Below, in pieces: positions 14,301 to 25,600 of a stretch of 64,000 nucleotides of DNA. The DNA is taken from NCBI RefSeq assembly GCF_040807025.1, contig NC_090942.1:64684911-64748910 (forward strand). Direction: 5' to 3'. Made by a program: the position numbers and the translations under genes. The notes below the pieces were generated by a model, which saw only the letters and a program-made list of their open reading frames with translations, had not been told where the DNA came from and did no database searches. The stretch comes from Struthio camelus. Lineage: Eukaryota > Chordata > Aves > Struthioniformes > Struthionidae. How positions within the stretch are numbered: the stretch's first letter is position 1; each line of letters begins with the position of its first letter.

Positions 14301-15200
14301 CGCCTCTCCCATATGCTTGTTTATAGCTGGACAGGCTTTTGCTGCTAATCAGTTTGACCCGATTCCCATCCTCTCTGACTGCTTCTCCAGTGGTGTTTCT
14401 GCCTAAGGCAAATTGTCATCGCAAAGAGAGCTCACATTGCAGCTCTAGTGCATCTATTAGGGCTCTTTAATCCATCAGTATCCAGACAGGCACACACAAG
14501 CCTGAAATCCCTCCCTTTCAAGGACAATACTCCAAAATAGGCCTTCTTTCCTTCAGATCACAAACGAGCCCTTGTAGCTTACTAACAGTGTGTTATCTAG
14601 GAGCTGTTATCTCCTTCAACCACTAGAAGCATTTCAGTTATAAAAAAGCAAGCAGAGAGGTCTGCAGCCTCCCCTTTCCTAAGGCTCACAAGCTGCATGT
14701 CACTCCCTACTGCTCTTATCCACCGTTTCCTTTCTTCTCCCTGCTATTCGCCCACACCACCCAGTGCCATCAGGCTGTTGAAATGTTTTGGCCTCCCTCT
14801 ATGTAGATTTGCACAAGCAGGACACAGGCCATGTTACTGGAAGCAGAAATAAATGTGGTAGAAGTGGCTGCCATTGCTAACTCTAAAAAGACACTGGCTT
14901 TCTATGAGCATGAAGCGTTTTCCTGTGCCTGTGCAGAGACTGAGCTGGTTTAGCTTGTCTTGAGCTCTCTCTTTGGCTGAAGAAACCCTCATTTGTCAAA
15001 TCTGAAGCTTATAGAAGTAGCCAAATAGAAATAAGAATTCTTAAAGAAGAAAGCAAGAGGTTTTAAATGATCTAAGATCCCAGAAGGCAATTCGTTGCCT
15101 GGCTTCTCTCACTCTTGCTCACCCTCTTGCAACATCATCCCAATCCCGAATCTCTTTGAATCAAAGGGTCAATATTTGTTCAGGGATCCAGATTTTAAGG
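8331..15200. other. Non-coding sequence with minor low-complexity tracts
   Basis: Single-copy-looking sequence. Small features are a CCA/CCACCA-rich stretch at about 9598-9658 and a short (CA)n tract at about 12974-12990. Two near-identical CCTTCAAAAG units stand in tandem at about 11344-11363. Open frames reach 132 codons (13196-13594) but lie in three mutually overlapping frames of one strand (13077-13748) without domain signals, so I treat them as chance. Confidence 0.5.
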
Positions 15201-15358
15201 ACATCTGAGAAACCTTGAATGGGCTGTTCAGCAAAAGAGTCTGCTAAAGAAGGCTCTGCCAGTACATCCTGAGGGACCAAGTGTAGCTCTGCAGGAGGCC
15301 CAGCTAGGGAAGCTGACACGTTTATATTCACTTTAAATTTAAAGGGAAGGAAGCTGCC

Positions 15359-15397
15359 TAAAAAGAAAGAAGAAAAGAAAAAAAATAAAAGATAAAG
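15359..15397 (+). repeat. A/G-rich low-complexity tract
   Basis: A purine-rich tract of A runs broken by single G residues and one T. It is simple low-complexity DNA lying just beyond the 3' end of the minus-strand open frame at 15421-16206. On the minus strand it forms a pyrimidine tract downstream of that frame's stop. Confidence 0.7.
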
Positions 15398-15420
15398 GGC
15401 ATAGTTACACTCAAAAGACT

Positions 15421-16206
15421 TCAGAGATGAGGCAGTTTTAGATTTGTTAAACTACGGGGAAAAGCTTCATCCACCAAGAGCCTGCTATTCTTGGCCAAGT
15501 GACTGAGTTCAGAGAGGTCCAGCTGGCAGCCTCGGGCCAGGCCCAGCACATGGGATAACTCCACCTGACCTTCCTCCTCCTCTGCTGGGGATACCCTGGG
15601 GAGGGAATCAGCCAATGAGCAGCACGTGGAGCCCATTGCCCAAACCTCCCCTACTGCCTCCACATGCCGCACGGCAGCCAAGAAATCAAAGAAGTCACCA
15701 CCCCTCACAGAGGGCCCCCAAACTGGCTTGCAGCCTCTGACATGGCCGAACCTGAATGTCTCCAAACTTGCTATGGGAAAACGTGTATTGGGGGGGGGGG
15801 GGAGCACAGCAAGTTTGAGCATACACCATGAAAATGAGAAATTCTCCATGTTTCCTTGGGAAGAACTCTTAGATGAGCAAGGGAGGTATGTTTTGAACAA
15901 GCTAGTTACGGTCCATCCATTTTCATTCAGAAAGAAACAAACCTTAATTGTGAATTCTTGCTGATGATTCAGCCCAACGAAAGGTTTAATCCCTGGCAGC
16001 AGTGAGGGTTCGGAGGTGGGCTCTAATCTTGGAGGTATGTCACTACCCAGGAGCTGCCTCCAGAATGACACGCCAGCCAGGACTCTTATACCAGCTGCCT
16101 CCAAGAATGGCAGCACAATCAGAAATAAGGTCAGTGGGGAGAAGCTCCCCATTAGAAGAAAAGCGTTAGCACAGAAACTAGAAATGAGCCTGTAAAATAA
16201 TGTCAC
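15421..16206 (-). CDS. Unrecognised long open frame (hypothetical, coding status doubtful)
   Basis: Longest open frame of the window: 261 codons ending in TGA at 15421-15423. The codon at 16206-16204 is GTG, not ATG. The first in-frame ATG is 18 codons later (near 16152), giving about 243 residues. I recognise no family. Visible features are a hydrophobic N-terminal stretch rich in F and L (FLLMGSFSPLTLFLIVLPFL), a PPPP run and an acidic EEEEG patch in the C-terminal third. The proline run is encoded by a 13-base homopolymer (G13 on the plus strand, 15790-15802). Such runs are prone to length polymorphism and sequencing error, so the frame either side may not really be continuous. Just inside the 5' end, on the minus strand, TTATTTTACAG at about 16190 resembles a splice acceptor, so a terminal exon is conceivable. 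No poly(A) signal was found shortly after the stop. It is either a chance frame in moderately GC-rich DNA or a lineage-specific gene; I favour chance. Confidence 0.15.
   Translation of the reverse strand: MTLFYRLISSFCANAFLLMGSFSPLTLFLIVLPFLEAAGIRVLAGVSFWRQLLGSDIPPRLEPTSEPSLLPGIKPFVGLNHQQEFTIKVCFFLNENGWTVTSLFKTYLPCSSKSSSQGNMENFSFSWCMLKLAVLPPPPNTRFPIASLETFRFGHVRGCKPVWGPSVRGGDFFDFLAAVRHVEAVGEVWAMGSTCCSLADSLPRVSPAEEEEGQVELSHVLGLARGCQLDLSELSHLAKNSRLLVDEAFPRSLTNLKLPHL
15790..15802 (+). repeat. G13 homopolymer
   Basis: Thirteen consecutive G residues inside the long minus-strand frame, read there as C13. Tracts of this kind are rare in single-copy vertebrate DNA, are mutation-prone and are a common site of assembly error. 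Confidence 0.95.
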
Positions 16207-17559
16207 TATCTAGGGACCCATCTGGCTCTCATCAGCAAGCATGTGCATGGCTCCCAAGCATTTAGAAGCAGAATTAATAAGCATCTTTTCCTTTCATTAG
16301 TACTAGGAGGAACAGCTGATTAGTTTGCTTGTTAAATTGTTACCGATATGCCATTCTGTAGTTTTCAAACAATCAGATCTTGATTAATTTTGGTCATGTA
16401 AATATAATACTTACAAGGATTATTTTCAAGCCTATTTAGCTCTATATATAAATACAGCATTATTTTCAAATCTCCACTTCCCTTGCCCCAACTAACTAAA
16501 GAGTGTGTTTTCATGTACATAGCACAGAAAAGGAAGAGCTTTTATGGGAATATTTAAAATTAAGCTTTGCAGACAAAGCAGGCATAAAAAACCTCATGCA
16601 AAAAGGCCACTTTTCCATGGTCAGAACAGGCAAATTATGAGCATGGGAAACAGCATTCACCTTCCCAAAATAATCTTCATTACTTTAATCACACTGTTTA
16701 CTAACTACATATAATGCATATGTAAAAGAATTAAAGATGGATTGATGAAAATCATTTGTGCAGAGCTTGGAAAAAAGCCCACAGATCCTGATTTTGGAGA
16801 GAAGTTAACTGGAAATTTTTAGTGAGAATTCTTGTTCTTATTTCTGTAATAAAACCAGAAAATAGACATTTTTCAAATACATTGAATACACTACAGTGTC
16901 CTATGCCCAGAGCAACATGTACTTTGGGAAGGGCCCAGATTACCAAGCTGCTGGCACAGGGAACAAACAGCAACAGAAATATTTCTGGGCAGGGATGGTC
17001 TCTCGCCTGGAGGACTGCTGCCCTCCCTGGCAGAGCCAAGCATCCTCAAGGCAAAATGTGTTTCAAGAGGGCGCAACATGCCAGTCTAAATATAAACCTT
17101 TGATTCATCTTTCATTGCACAATCTCATACTTGTGCTTTCACTGAGTGTTCCTGAATGCAAAGGAAAGGTTTGTGGTAAAAAAGCACATTTTCCAAAGTT
17201 AAACTAAAGTCAGTGGATGAAGAAAGTGTATTGATAGCAATATCAAACTTTTGAAAGCACATAATTTGCCACACTCCTCATTAGCCTGTAACTTTATCAC
17301 AAAATAAAGAAGGAAGAGCCAATAATGAGTTCAGGCACAGCTAATGAAGGATCTGAATGGCAACAAAGAGCAAATGACAGAAACTTTCAAATCATCAAGC
17401 AACAAAACTGAGTTGCTCTTCACCAGAAAGACTAAATTAGAAATATACAGAAAACTGGTAAAGTTGGGAGAATATCCAATTGATAGGACAGAAAGAAAAT
17501 TCAAGAATCACTTTGATGGCAAAAGGAAAAGACATGAGATGGTTTTTCAAAAACAGTAA
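16207..17559. other. AT-rich non-coding sequence
   Basis: No gene recognised. Overlapping frames at 16752-17207 on both strands, 62-103 codons, share no domain. A lysine-rich frame of 71 codons at 17344-17559 reflects A-rich composition leading into the low-complexity block that follows. Confidence 0.5.
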
Positions 17560-17945
17560 ATTTGACCAAAAATGAGAACAATCAGCAAATTCAAACTGAA
17601 TTCAGCTAAATTCTTGGCTGAAAGGAGAATAGAGGAAAAAGATTTTTTGAAAATAGCGAAACCTTTCATTCCCACAGTTTGCAAAGAAAAATTTTGCAAC
17701 TTGTCACTTCAAAAGGTCATTCAATTAAAAAGAGGATGTGAATTTTTATAATGAGAATATAAAATATTCCATTTTGGTGAAATGAAACATTCTGGTTCAT
17801 TCAAGGTTTTGGCACGGTTGGGTTTTTTTTTTTTTGTTTTGTTCCATTTTGCCAAAGAAGACTTCAGAAAATTCTGACCCAGTACAAGATTTTTTCCCTG
17901 TTTTTTTCAGTTTGGCCTCTGAACAGAAAAAAAAAAAAAAACCCA
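17560..17945. repeat. TTTTCA/TGAAAA-rich fold-back-like repeat with homopolymers
   Basis: A block dominated by AAATT, TTTTG, CATTTTG and TGAAA words, ending in T13 (17823-17835), a second T-rich patch and A15 (17927-17941). The word usage resembles old, partly self-complementary repeats found in bird and turtle DNA that alternate 'tgaaaa' and 'ttttca'. Similar text occurs at 31950-32060 and 60190-60450. No autonomous element is recognisable, so this may be only a composition effect. Confidence 0.35.
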
Positions 17946-20060
17946 AAGCAGTATTTGCTCAGATCTATTAGAGTCATTGAATGAAATGATGCCAAGGTAA
18001 CATTACTTTATCACAGCAAAATGAAGACACTGAAGCATCAGACTAATCCAAAGCAGCTGTGAGCTGTTTCATACTTGCTGACTGCTGAAAAAAATATAAA
18101 AAGAATGACATAATGCAGCACATAATGAATCCTGAAATATGATCTATGTGTCTAGAACTCAAAGATAGTGGAGACTTTCCCTCCTTGTCCCCTGCCTTTT
18201 TTCCTAGGCCTCTTACCACATATACCAATGACCGACTATCATTAGGACACACAGGTGCTCCCCAAGTTTTTTAAAAAAATGGACTGCACTGACAAGCACT
18301 GGTTAACTTTTACCAGCACCAAGCACTGTCTTGGCCTTCACAGGTTATTTATTGGTGCAGCACTGCAATATACCTCATTTCAAAAGGCATAAGTCGTTTT
18401 AGCTGTGAAGTTGTCTAGAATCCTTACAAATGTTGTGTGTCCTCACTTTTAATGCTGAATATTCTGCAGTAGGTGAGTCATAAGACAAGCACAGCCTCCT
18501 TTTGCTCTCTCTGCTCCCATTTCTGTAGCTCCTATAGCCAATCTTGCCACCACTGTGGTCAATGAACTGCTAGCAACAGCAGGGAGAGCAGCACAAGTGT
18601 TCCCGTAACCAACCCCTTTTACAAGTTTAGGAAATCTAACTTTTTTGAGCCCATTTCTCAGAGAAAAAAAAACTTGTGTTGTATTCACCAGAAAACATAC
18701 GCCCACAGAGCACAGTTAAAGCATAAAGAATAGGAGCTAACATAGGTAGCATTTAATGCAACAGGCATCCTCACAGCACTCAGAGTTCCAGCAGCAACGA
18801 TCTGTCCCCACCTTGGGAACAGATCTCTCCCCGTTCACTGCCAAGGCAAAGAGTTACTTCCTGCCTTCCTCACGCTCTCTGCTATAACTCCATCAGAGAA
18901 GGATTCTATCTTATAAAAGAAACATAAATAAATACAGCAAATGCTGAAAAAAGATCTTTAAGAAAAGCACCCAGCCAAACCTGTCAGTTAAGTGTTTCAT
19001 GAAAACTTCACTAAAACGCAATCTGTACTTCAGGCAAAACTGAAATAGCTTTCCTAACACAACAGTAAACAAAAGAAGCAACAGAGCAATGATGAAATGG
19101 TGAATTAAAGTCAGGAGGCATAGCATTTTGACACTAACGCAAGAATGTAAGAACATTGGTTTTGTACTGGCATGAAAACGATAACTGGAGTAATATAATA
19201 AGGTATGATATTTTGAATGCTTACTAGCCTATGAGAGGTCACATGTGACATGAAGACACTTTGACAATAATATTAAGAGTTACTTAAGACCACCTGGAAG
19301 GGGATAAAGTGCTTTAGAACAGCATTTCACATTCAGCTGAGGCTCAAATTAATATATTATGCTTTACTACAAAGGTCCAAAGGTGAAGTAGGGAGGAAAA
19401 GAACCTACTAGAGGGTATATGGATTTTAATGCTCAGGATGATGGCAGAATAACTTCCAGATGTGTAATGGTATATATCATAAATCTCTGCTTGGTCAGAT
19501 TTTATAAAAAAATTCCAAGTGATACAAGAAAACGCAGTATTAACGTAAAAAAACTCCCATCAGAAAGCAAAGGCATCATAGCCATTGACTGGAACTGGGA
19601 CAGAGGACAACAGGCTGTAGGAAAGGCAACTTTACAGGAAGCACCAAGAAGCCAGGTTATGTGCCCACGCGAGCACACTCACTGCTGTTCCAGCACCACG
19701 GTAAGCAGTCACTCCCCAGGAGCAAGTTTAGATTTAGAAACATGGTGTCACCTCAATTCATTATTCAGCACATGGCACACAGAATAGGTGAGGCTTTCAC
19801 CTCACAACTTGCCGGTTTGCAATGAAAACTCAAGTCAAAACTGCATGCCCAGGCTATATCTAGGATTTACCCACTATGTGTCTGGCCATCTGGGCAGCTG
19901 TTCTGTCCCAAATCCTGATTACGGGTAGAAAACTATTGTTTATATTTGTTCAACTTAACTCTTTTGAAACTGAGGAGACATTTTCTGAGCACAGGTAACA
20001 TCCTGGATGCCAACCTGGAAGAGAAAAAGAATTTCACTTGTTCAATGAACATAAAATCCA
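17946..20060. other. Non-coding sequence, nothing recognised
   Basis: Unique sequence with short open frames of 61-122 codons lacking domain or splice support. A minus-strand frame at 18911-19156 is hydrophobic (many L, F, H) because the DNA is A-rich on the plus strand. I do not take it as a membrane protein gene. Confidence 0.5.
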
Positions 20061-20087
20061 AACATCTACTTTTGAAAAGTAGATGTT
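20061..20087. repeat. Perfect 27-bp inverted repeat (13-bp arms, 1-nt centre)
   Basis: The left arm 20061-20073 reads AACATCTACTTTT and the right arm 20075-20087 is its exact reverse complement, with a single G between them at 20074. A perfect 13-bp palindrome is rare by chance at one site. The loop is too tight for a normal microRNA precursor, so cruciform DNA, a protein-binding site or the terminal trace of a small transposon are the options. Confidence 0.9.
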
Positions 20088-21160
20088 ACTTGCTATATTC
20101 TTTGGCAGCCATCCTTGATTTGAGTGTTTAGGACCCACTCACCTTCACTAGCACCTGTTCCCAGCATTGTCATGAGCAAAACAGCAGGAGGAGAGCATAT
20201 AGATCATCCTCTGTTTACGTTTGGAGACCCTCCCTTCAGATAGTAGGCTTGCCAAGACTAAATAATCTCTGCTTGCTTCAATCTGAAATCAAAGTTTTCT
20301 GTCTCCTGGATACACTTTGTCAAAGGTATTTTATTCCATGCTGCTTGCACAATCCCACGGGGGTGGAAGCTTCACTATTTGCTGCACAGAGGATACGCCG
20401 TCACCCCCAGGACTCGTTTACTTGCCTGATTACGCTTGCTATGAGTAGCCCACCTGAAGTGCCAACTCAATAGGCTGCATTTAACTGTTGCTTAGAGAAG
20501 TCCTGAGAATGGGCTTAAAAGCAAATTAGATTTCCATTCATGTGACTTGCTTGCTTTATTCCACGCTGAGTCAGCCCAGAAGCAGCCCTTGTGTCTTTTC
20601 CAAGAGGGAGCCTTGGGTCCTTCCCTTGCTTTGACACATCTTCTGCCCTCTAGGAGCCACATGCTGTGTGGACACAGCCTACTCTGAACCAACCTGCCCT
20701 TCAGTTATGATATCAGGTGGACCAGACTGCCTAGGGGTCCTCACACTGCATCCCATAAAAACAGATGAAATCTGTAGGACTGAGCATAATTGAGGCAGGC
20801 GAGAAGGAGAGAGGAGAGCATGCACTGCTGGATCTAGGAAGTGACTTGGCCTTCAAGGCATTGCAGGACCAGCCTACCAGGTACAGAATAGACGTGGCAA
20901 AGTTAAGCCCATGAGTTGATATTGGCTGTACCGAGACTAGATTTAGGATCCTAGGGCCAAGAAAAGCATCCTCCCCACTGTAGAGCACCTCACGCAATGA
21001 GGTAAATAAGCTACAACTTCCAAACATGATAAAAATCTCTACTATAAATTATGCATTAGCTTTCTGTGCAAAGTCTTTCAGGTGACACAGAAGCAGATGG
21101 TTTTCAAGTCCTGTGTACATATGTTTCTAAGCACAAGAAGTTCCTCTGGAAGTTTCTAGG
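20088..21160. other. Non-coding sequence, nothing recognised
   Basis: Unique sequence with open frames up to 98 codons on opposing strands and no recognisable product. No repeat family was identified. Confidence 0.5.
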
Positions 21161-21161
21161 T

Positions 21162-21214
21162 AAAAAAAAAAAAAAACAAAAAAACAAAACAAAAACACAC
21201 ACACATACAAAAAA
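21162..21214 (+). repeat. A-rich tract with embedded (CA)n
   Basis: A15 (21162-21176), then AAAAC units, then a short CA run (about 21195-21207) and another A run. It could be a simple repeat or the degraded poly(A) of an old retroposed copy, but no retrocopy was recognised upstream. Confidence 0.8.
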
Positions 21215-22140
21215 GATCAGAAAACAGAAAATACTTTCAAAAAGGAAGAGGAAAAAATGTTACTCTAGTCTTTCAATGACAATTTTAAAGCATTCAAATA
21301 TTGAAAATGATACTTCGGAATATATTTAAAGCTGAGTAGGAGTTTCCCAGAATGAGATGCAAATTGATATATGAGGCTCATTTCTTTTTAACGTTTTATG
21401 GGCAAGTTGTTGCAAGAGCCCCTATACACACATAGAATGATAGCAGAGGCCTTGAAAGCACAGGTACAGGATGATACCAGAGGAAAAAACGCAAATTACA
21501 AATGCTCAGTTACTGGTCACTAAAGGAATGCAGCCTTGAGAGCTGGGTAGAGCTTGTTTTAGGGCATAACAAAGAAAGCATGAAAAAAGAAAACGAAGGG
21601 AACGTGTCTAGTACACGTAAAATCCCTCATATAGTGAAAATGCAAAAGCAAAAACAAGGAGATTTAGAAAAGCTCCTACAAGACTGGGAAGACACATAGG
21701 GTCAGAGTGAGAAGGGCCCCCGCACTGACATCCCCTCCCCGAGCCAGTAAGGGCATTGTGCCTGGCCAATGCCATTGCTTATCCAAAGGTGACTGATACC
21801 ACAGCACCAAGTAAAAATAAACTTGGATACAACCAATTTAGTTTTAAAAATGTAATGAAAAATGAAGAAGAACAGAAGAACTACCCTCCCCCAAACCCCC
21901 TCAAACCTTCAGATACTTTAAAACTTCTAAAAATGGTGTAAAACTTCACATAATGTGTAAATAATTCATTACACAAATACTTCCCAAAGATGCAATTCCT
22001 CACCATAGAAATTCTTGAACCGAAGCTTGGCAAATTCAACAGACCTATAAAAAGAACGGCATTAATTCCAGAAGGTGCTGAATTTAACAGGTTTCTACCT
22101 TAACATGAAATGGGAATTATTATTCTGTCACTCTTTCTGG
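21215..22140. other. AT-rich non-coding sequence
   Basis: Lysine-rich short frames (21502-21699 and 21756-21941) reflect A-rich composition. No gene, RNA or mobile element was recognised. Confidence 0.5.
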
Positions 22141-22144
22141 AACG

Positions 22145-22440
22145 ATATTAAGATTCAGGCGCTGAGCGTGGCAAGCGAGCGCGAGGGCTCGCTGCCCTCC
22201 AAGCAGCTCGCTGCACCTGTTAACGATCGATTGCCTCATTATCATTTTGCACAGCAGGAGAGAACACGGCTAAACTCTCCTTCAGAGAAAACCGAAAATT
22301 CACCGGGCTTATTAATGTCCTGTTCACCTGCAGTCCTGCATACTGCTTCCCGGGGCCAGGGAGCTCGGCATTGGTGTAACGGGGAGCGTTATTGCCCTGT
22401 ACTGGATGGCAAAGAGTTGCATCAGAGAAGTCTCTGAGCT
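22145..22440. promoter_or_regulatory. CpG-bearing block, putative regulatory element
   Basis: Against an AT-rich, CpG-poor background this block holds a cluster of CpGs (about ten between 22147 and 22235). It includes a GCGAGCGCGAGGGCTCGC near-palindrome around 22176-22194, an E-box CACCTGTT near 22215, and AT-rich TTAACGATCGATTG and CATTATCATTTTG words. That mix is typical of vertebrate enhancers. A 120-codon plus frame and a 94-codon minus frame overlap here, so the open frames carry no coding evidence. Conservation in other species is not testable here. Confidence 0.3.
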
Positions 22441-22538
22441 GCCAGGGTGGTGAGGAGTAGTATAGTGCACATGATACAGCAGAGAGATGAAAAGCCATGC
22501 TCATACTATGGTTGGTTTTTGTTGTTGTTCTTGTTGGG

Positions 22539-22548
22539 TTTTTTTTTT
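22539..22548 (+). repeat. T10 homopolymer
   Basis: A short T run following a GTTGTTGTTCTTGTT-like simple stretch. Confidence 0.9.
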
Positions 22549-22649
22549 CCCCAAATGGGTAAATCTAATAGAAAACAGGGATGGAACACAAGGTGTGGAG
22601 GGGAAGGAGGCAAGAAAAATATTACATTTTTCATGTTCTCATAAATAAG

Positions 22650-25600
22650 AGCAAAACACCTTCCCTGACCATTTTAACCCCTGCTGCCAGACAGTCTCCG
22701 TGCTGCAGTGCATAGGATCAGAGTTTCGGCTTTAGGCTTCCAAGGGTGAGTGAGGGCTAGAGACCCAGTGCCACCAGCCCCCTTGCTCTCCTCTGGGCTG
22801 CCAGGAGCACCCCAGGCACCCCCCAGGGACTCCCTGAAGTTAATGGAGGGAGCAACTTTGAGCTACAGCCAGCTGTCGTCTTGGAAATGAGGTAACTACA
22901 ACCAGAGTGCCATAAGACAAAAAATACTGGAGTACCTCTGTACTGACATTCCTCCTGCCAACATGTGCAGGCCTTATCTTCTGTTTGTCTTTTCTATGCA
23001 TGTTGCTAAAAATAAAATTTATTTACACATAGGGAAAGTTTGGTAGGCAGTCACTCGAATATAGGTGTAGATCTTTTGGGTGACTAAGGACCACACTTCC
23101 TGCAACCAGTATCCATCACGCAGAAATAGGTGGCAAACCGTATACCCCAAAATAGCAAATACTTGGTGAAGTGGTTGTAGCACTGGAATACATTTGCATG
23201 AATTATTCACAGACTAATTCTGAATAATGAATTTCTACAATTTTAAGGCAGTTTGTAGAAATTCTGCAAGCAAATATCCTTCCTTTTTGTAGAGCTTTTT
23301 CACATTAGTCTGCTGCTCCCCTTAATTCCCTCTCCCTGCAACTGCTCTGGACAAACCAATAACTAAAGGCCCCTCTCTAACAGCAGACATCGTAACTCAG
23401 TCTGACCAACCTTGAACACTAAGAACAGTCGTTAATATGAGCAAAATGGTTAAATCAGGATTCTTTCATTGCAAAGACTGCCTGTTATTAGTAAATCTTA
23501 TTTGTTTGGTACCAAAGACACTTATGGAAAATAAATGTCAACTTGTTTTATGCACTACCGGCACACTGCACTGGCTTTTGGTTGCCTAGATCCTGCGCTA
23601 ACCAGTACAGAGCAGGCTGTAACTCACCCAAGAAATGCTCAAGCCCATAACGTGAGATAAAGTATGGATTCTTACTTGTTCATAAGAACATTTCAGGTGT
23701 CCAAAACCAGGACAGTTTGACAGCACTGTGTATTTCTTGTGATTGCTTCAGCTTTATGCAAATGGTACCCAACAATTTCGGTCCTTTTCTAGACTGAAAG
23801 GATGTAAGAAAAAAAAGTATTCCATTCTAAAAAAAAAAAAAAAAAAGCATTTAATTCTATTCTGTCAAGTGCGTTTATTGAAGTCATCATATCTTCCGGG
23901 AAGGAGGTATGAATCCACCAATTTTATTTTGTTTAAATTCAGGAGTAAAAAAATTTGATGTTGAAAAATCTTGCACCACTTTTCCTCCACACTGCCCGGT
24001 ATTTCCTCTACTAATTTTCCAGCAGCAAGCAGCAAATAAGAAATGTTTTGTGCAGGTTTGTAAATACTCCTGCTAAGAGCGTTTCATGTAGTACTCGTGC
24101 ACAATGAAATGAGCAGGAAGAAACGTTAGTTTGTGCCTGAAAGGACAAGAGGCAGAACATTATTGTCTAACAGGTAGAAAGGACTACCACAGAAGGAGAA
24201 GGCTGCAAAGAGAAGAAAACAATCAACAACTAAGATGTTTAGGAGAAAGCAGCCCTCCATTTTTCAGTCAGTAAAGCCCTAAGCAAAGAGTCGTTAGCTT
24301 GTGGCCACAGGCAACCCTTATTTTCGACACTGAACTCTGTCCAAGTGTATTCTAACAAGTGTCTCAAGATACACCTGCATGGCACAATACTGGGCCACAC
24401 AGAGGCCTTGAATGAACTTGTTAAAAGAGCTAAAGCAATCTGTCCATATCAGCCCCACTAAGAAGTGCAGTGAGCGTCACATTATCCTGGCTAGACTGAC
24501 TCTAGTGCTGAGAGATCAGATGAATATAAATCTCTCAAGCGCTAGAGAAAAACGAGGCAACTGGGCAGTCCCTCCTAATCTCTCTTAGCTTGTGCGCTAT
24601 CTGCATGGTATGGTATTTTTCCATCTAGACAAACTCATCATTGCCTTGAGAGAGGCTGAACGTTTCCGCTGTGTGGCTAACGTACAGATATAGCGAAGGA
24701 GAGATTGTTTCAGTTGAAATAATTATTATGGAAAGAGAAAAATAAATAATAAAGCTCCTTAAAGAGTAAGTGAATCCACTGAAGCTAGCAGTAAAATTCA
24801 CCATTAATTTCAATACTAAAAGAATTTCATCCTTACAGCATAAATCTTCCTTTCACACAAAGAAGAAAAGTTAAATTCACATCAGGAACCATATAGCCCT
24901 ATTGTGGTAAATTCATGGCTTCCAAACCTATCGAGTATGACAGCTTCAAAATTGTTAGTACATTTATCAAGTATATGAATCATCCCATCTCTGTTTTTCA
25001 GATATGAACTCAAATGCCCCTCAGAGAATGGCAAGATACTTAGCATCTAACCTAAACCAATTTCAGTGGAAAATAAACCTTGAAGAATCTGACACTAAAT
25101 TATTTTCCTGAGATCATCCAAGTAATCAGCTGCGGAACAGAAGACTGAATTGTATTTCCCAAGCTCAAGGCTAGCAACCTAATCTCTGGGCAGGTTCCCC
25201 ACTCCCACGAGGTACAGAGAGGGGTGTGCTAAAGCAATAGTCTTGAAAAGGAGCCATGTGGTGTGCATCAACCAAATCTCTGGCCTCGCCTCGATATCCT
25301 GTTGCATAAAGAATCAGTGGGATTTCCTGGGGCAGGATATGGAAAGAGGGCCTACTGCACAGAGTAAATGCTTATTTGTAGGAGCTTGTTGCCCAGGTGA
25401 GAAATTCGTGTGGGTATTTATTGCTATTAGAAGTATCATCAAATCCAGCTGATTACTGATACTTCCAGTAAGGAGTAGGGAACTCCAGGATAGCGCAGCC
25501 TCACCAGGAGCCGTGCTGGCGAGCCACAAGCTCTGAGGCAGGACTTGCTTTGGGCATCACTAGCAAGGGTGCATGCTGGTACGCAACCAGCATCCCAATG

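Noticed and set aside
18911..19156. Minus-strand 81-codon hydrophobic frame as a membrane protein
   Set aside because: The Leu/Phe richness comes from T-rich minus-strand DNA; there is no conserved motif or splice context.
20061..20087. The 27-bp palindrome as a microRNA precursor
   Set aside because: It has a one-base centre and only 13-bp arms, too short and too tight for Drosha/Dicer processing.
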